From the NCBI RefSeq assembly GCF_014337195.1, contig NZ_CP060634.1, positions 2,480,001 to 2,544,000 of the forward strand: DNA of 64,000 bases. The letters are read 5' to 3'. The notes under the pieces are model-generated. The model made no database searches. It was given only the letters and a program-made list of their open reading frames with translations, and was not told the origin of the DNA. This stretch comes from Qiania dongpingensis (GTDB lineage Bacteria; Bacillota; Clostridia; Lachnospirales; Lachnospiraceae). Position 1 is the stretch's first letter. Every line of letters begins with the position of its first letter. The position numbers and the translations under genes were made by a program. Shown in pieces: positions 63,055-64,000 of the stretch.

Positions 63055-63119
63055 AATAAAACCTCCGTTGTAGTTATAGTGATACAACCATTCTTGACTT
63101 AAACATTTTCGTTGAAGTT

Positions 63120-63148
63120 AGTATAGCATGGTGCAATAGGAATAGCAA
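63120..63148 (-). promoter_or_regulatory. Repressor promoter
   Basis: On the minus strand TTGCTA (63148-63143), 17-bp spacer, TATACT (63125-63120), 66 bp upstream of the repressor start. Confidence 0.6.
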
Positions 63149-63191
63149 GAGAAACTTAAATAAAAAAAGTTAAGATTTTGCTACAAACCAC

Positions 63192-63220
63192 TTGACTTAA
63201 CGGAATTTATTTAGTATTAT
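63192..63220 (+). promoter_or_regulatory. Excisionase-integrase promoter
   Basis: TTGACT (63192-63197), 17-bp spacer, TATTAT (63215-63220), 53 bp upstream of the excisionase start. An operator-like repeat lies within it. Confidence 0.65.
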
Positions 63221-63272
63221 ACATACAGAACTTAAACAAAAAGAGTTAAAGCAGAAAGGGGAGGATAACTGA

Positions 63273-63452
63273 ATGGCAGAAAAATCATTTATGACTGTGG
63301 AGGAAGTGGCTGCGGAATTGCGGGTGTCAAAGTCGAAAGCCTATCAGATTGTGCGGGAACTGAACGCGGAATTGCAGAAGCAGGGGTATCTGACGGTGGC
63401 TGGACGTGTGAACACTACTTTTTTTCATAAAAAGGTCTGTTACAGCGATTAA
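63273..63452 (+). CDS. Excisionase-like small helix-turn-helix protein
   Basis: 59 residues: a MerR/HTH_17-type fold with MTVEEVAAELRVSKSKAYQI and, later, NTTFFHKKVCY. Small proteins of this type before a tyrosine integrase act as excisionases or recombination directionality factors. AAAGGGGAGG precedes ATG 63273. The integrase starts 20 nt after its stop. The size and position make the call likely; function is inferred from context. Confidence 0.8.
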   Translation: MAEKSFMTVEEVAAELRVSKSKAYQIVRELNAELQKQGYLTVAGRVNTTFFHKKVCYSD

Positions 63453-63472
63453 ACGGAAAGGAGTTGATTTGA

Positions 63473-64000
63473 ATGGCTGTATACAAGGACAATGCTACGG
63501 GAACGTGGCGGGTAATCTACCGCTTTACCAACTGGAAAGGCGAGAGGAAACAGACACAAAAAAGAGGTTTTGCTACCAAAAGAGAAGCGCAAGCCTGGGA
63601 GCATGAAATCATGCTGAAACAGGGCGCAAAGCTGGATATGACGTTTGCCAGCTTCTTTGAAGTTTACGAAGCCGACAAGAAACAGCGTGTTAAGGAAAGC
63701 ACATGGGAATCCAAAAGCCATGTAATCCGCACAAAGATTTTACCGTATTTCGGGAATCGAAAAATAGCGGAGATTGAAGCAAAGGATATTATCGCATGGC
63801 AGAATGAACTCATGGCGTACCGGGACGAGAAGGGAAAGCCTTATTCGGCAGATTATCTGAAAACTATTCACGCCCAGCTTACGGCGATTTTCAATCATGC
63901 TGTGAACTTCTATAGCCTGCCCTACAATCCGGCAAGGCGGGCAGGAACAATGGGAAATGAGATTCCAAAAGAAGTGAATTTCTGGACGAAAGAGGAATAT
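63473..64000 (+). CDS. Tyrosine recombinase/integrase (3' truncated by window)
   Basis: The first 176 residues are visible. The N-terminus is an AP2-like arm-binding domain (VYKDNATGTWRVIYRFTNWK, then KRGFATKREAQAWEHEIML). The SAM-like core-binding domain follows (about 60-165: TFASFFEVYEADKKQRVKES, then HAQLTAIFNHAVNFYSLPYN). The catalytic domain with its R...HxxR...Y residues lies beyond the window. The layout matches Tn916/Tn1549-type and phage integrases. AAAGGAG precedes ATG 63473. Confidence 0.92.
   Translation, partial: MAVYKDNATGTWRVIYRFTNWKGERKQTQKRGFATKREAQAWEHEIMLKQGAKLDMTFASFFEVYEADKKQRVKESTWESKSHVIRTKILPYFGNRKIAEIEAKDIIAWQNELMAYRDEKGKPYSADYLKTIHAQLTAIFNHAVNFYSLPYNPARRAGTMGNEIPKEVNFWTKEEY

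Larger units (their letters stand above)
63098..63250. promoter_or_regulatory. Four CTTAA-N10-TTAAG-like operators between repressor and excisionase
   Basis: CTTAA, ten bases, then TTAAG or a near match occurs at 63098-63117 (TGAAG), 63155-63174 (TTAAG, perfect), 63196-63215 (TTAGT) and 63231-63250 (TTAAA). One lies at the start of the repressor transcript and one covers the -35/spacer of the excisionase promoter. Such an array suits lysis/lysogeny-like control. Confidence 0.65.
62335..64000. mobile_element. Left end of an integrative element downstream of guaA (right end outside window)
   Basis: Directly after guaA come short TGGCAAC repeats, a terminator, a minus-strand XRE repressor, and plus-strand excisionase-like and tyrosine integrase genes: the control and recombination module of a Tn916/Tn1549-type conjugative element or prophage. 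The gene order and the guaA location support integration at the guaA 3' end. The exact attachment core and the far end cannot be seen, so the boundary is approximate. Confidence 0.75.

Overview
The window looks like a chromosomal segment of a spore-forming anaerobic Firmicute of the Lachnospiraceae type. The grounds are an mcsA-mcsB-clpC operon, a cotJ spore-coat operon, a gut-clostridial order ftsE-ftsX-murein hydrolase activator-S41 protease followed further on by uvrB and uvrA, strong AGGAGG ribosome sites, occasional TTG/GTG starts and a moderate GC content. I see no rRNA, tRNA or CRISPR array.

Layout. 1-3.3 kb: the tail of an unidentified gene, aspS and glyA. 3.3-4.0 kb: a roughly 670-bp structured repeat with no convincing gene. 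4.0-6.3 kb: an ArsC/Spx-like protein and a secreted, membrane-anchored acidic protein. 6.4-12.9 kb: a GntR-type regulator heading mcsA-mcsB-clpC, a small unknown protein and radA. 12.9-18.9 kb: an MntP/YtaF-like membrane protein, a HAD phosphatase, a very large hybrid sensor kinase and a beta-propeller lactonase. 19-23.4 kb: a cupin-XRE regulator and a complete potABCD polyamine transporter. 23.6-26.3 kb: a PHP phosphoesterase, an SH3 surface protein and a diguanylate cyclase. 26.4-28.5 kb: a minus-strand spore-coat operon cotJA-cotJB-cotJC plus a Cu/Zn-SOD-like gene.

28.6-36.2 kb: a LysR regulator and a tetrapyrrole operon (hemA, sirC-like, hemC, cobA-hemD fusion, hemB, hemL) that leads to uroporphyrinogen III and precorrin-2. 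36.3-38.1 kb: an M24 aminopeptidase. 38.2-40.2 kb: a sigma factor, its DUF4367-type anti-sigma partner and a secreted protein in increasingly AT-rich DNA. 40.4-42.6 kb: an XRE regulator, a small unknown and an ABC ATPase whose catalytic motifs are all altered. 42.8-48.2 kb: a CdaR-like regulator and ftsE, ftsX, an M23 hydrolase activator and an S41 protease (cell division and wall remodelling). 48.35-49.0 kb: a second, inverted copy of the structured repeat. 49.2-51.9 kb: a GGDEF-EAL protein. 52-53.3 kb: a radical-SAM remnant, a nitroreductase and a MarR regulator. 53.5-60.1 kb: uvrB and uvrA under a LexA-box promoter with a lipoprotein gene between them, then a histidine phosphatase. 60.2-62.3 kb: a zinc-ribbon protein and guaA. 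From about 62.34 kb to the end: the left end of an integrative element (XRE repressor, excisionase, tyrosine integrase) lying directly downstream of guaA.

The two most unusual signals are (i) the inverted pair of 670-bp repeats at 3330-4000 and 48350-49022, which share conserved hairpins, a compensatory base-pair change and a 13-bp long-range stem around a nearly invariant 181-nt core, and so look like a large structured RNA or RNA-like element; and (ii) the intact ABC ATPase gene at 41605-42579 in which the Walker A Ser/Thr, signature motif, Walker B glutamate and switch histidine are all replaced.
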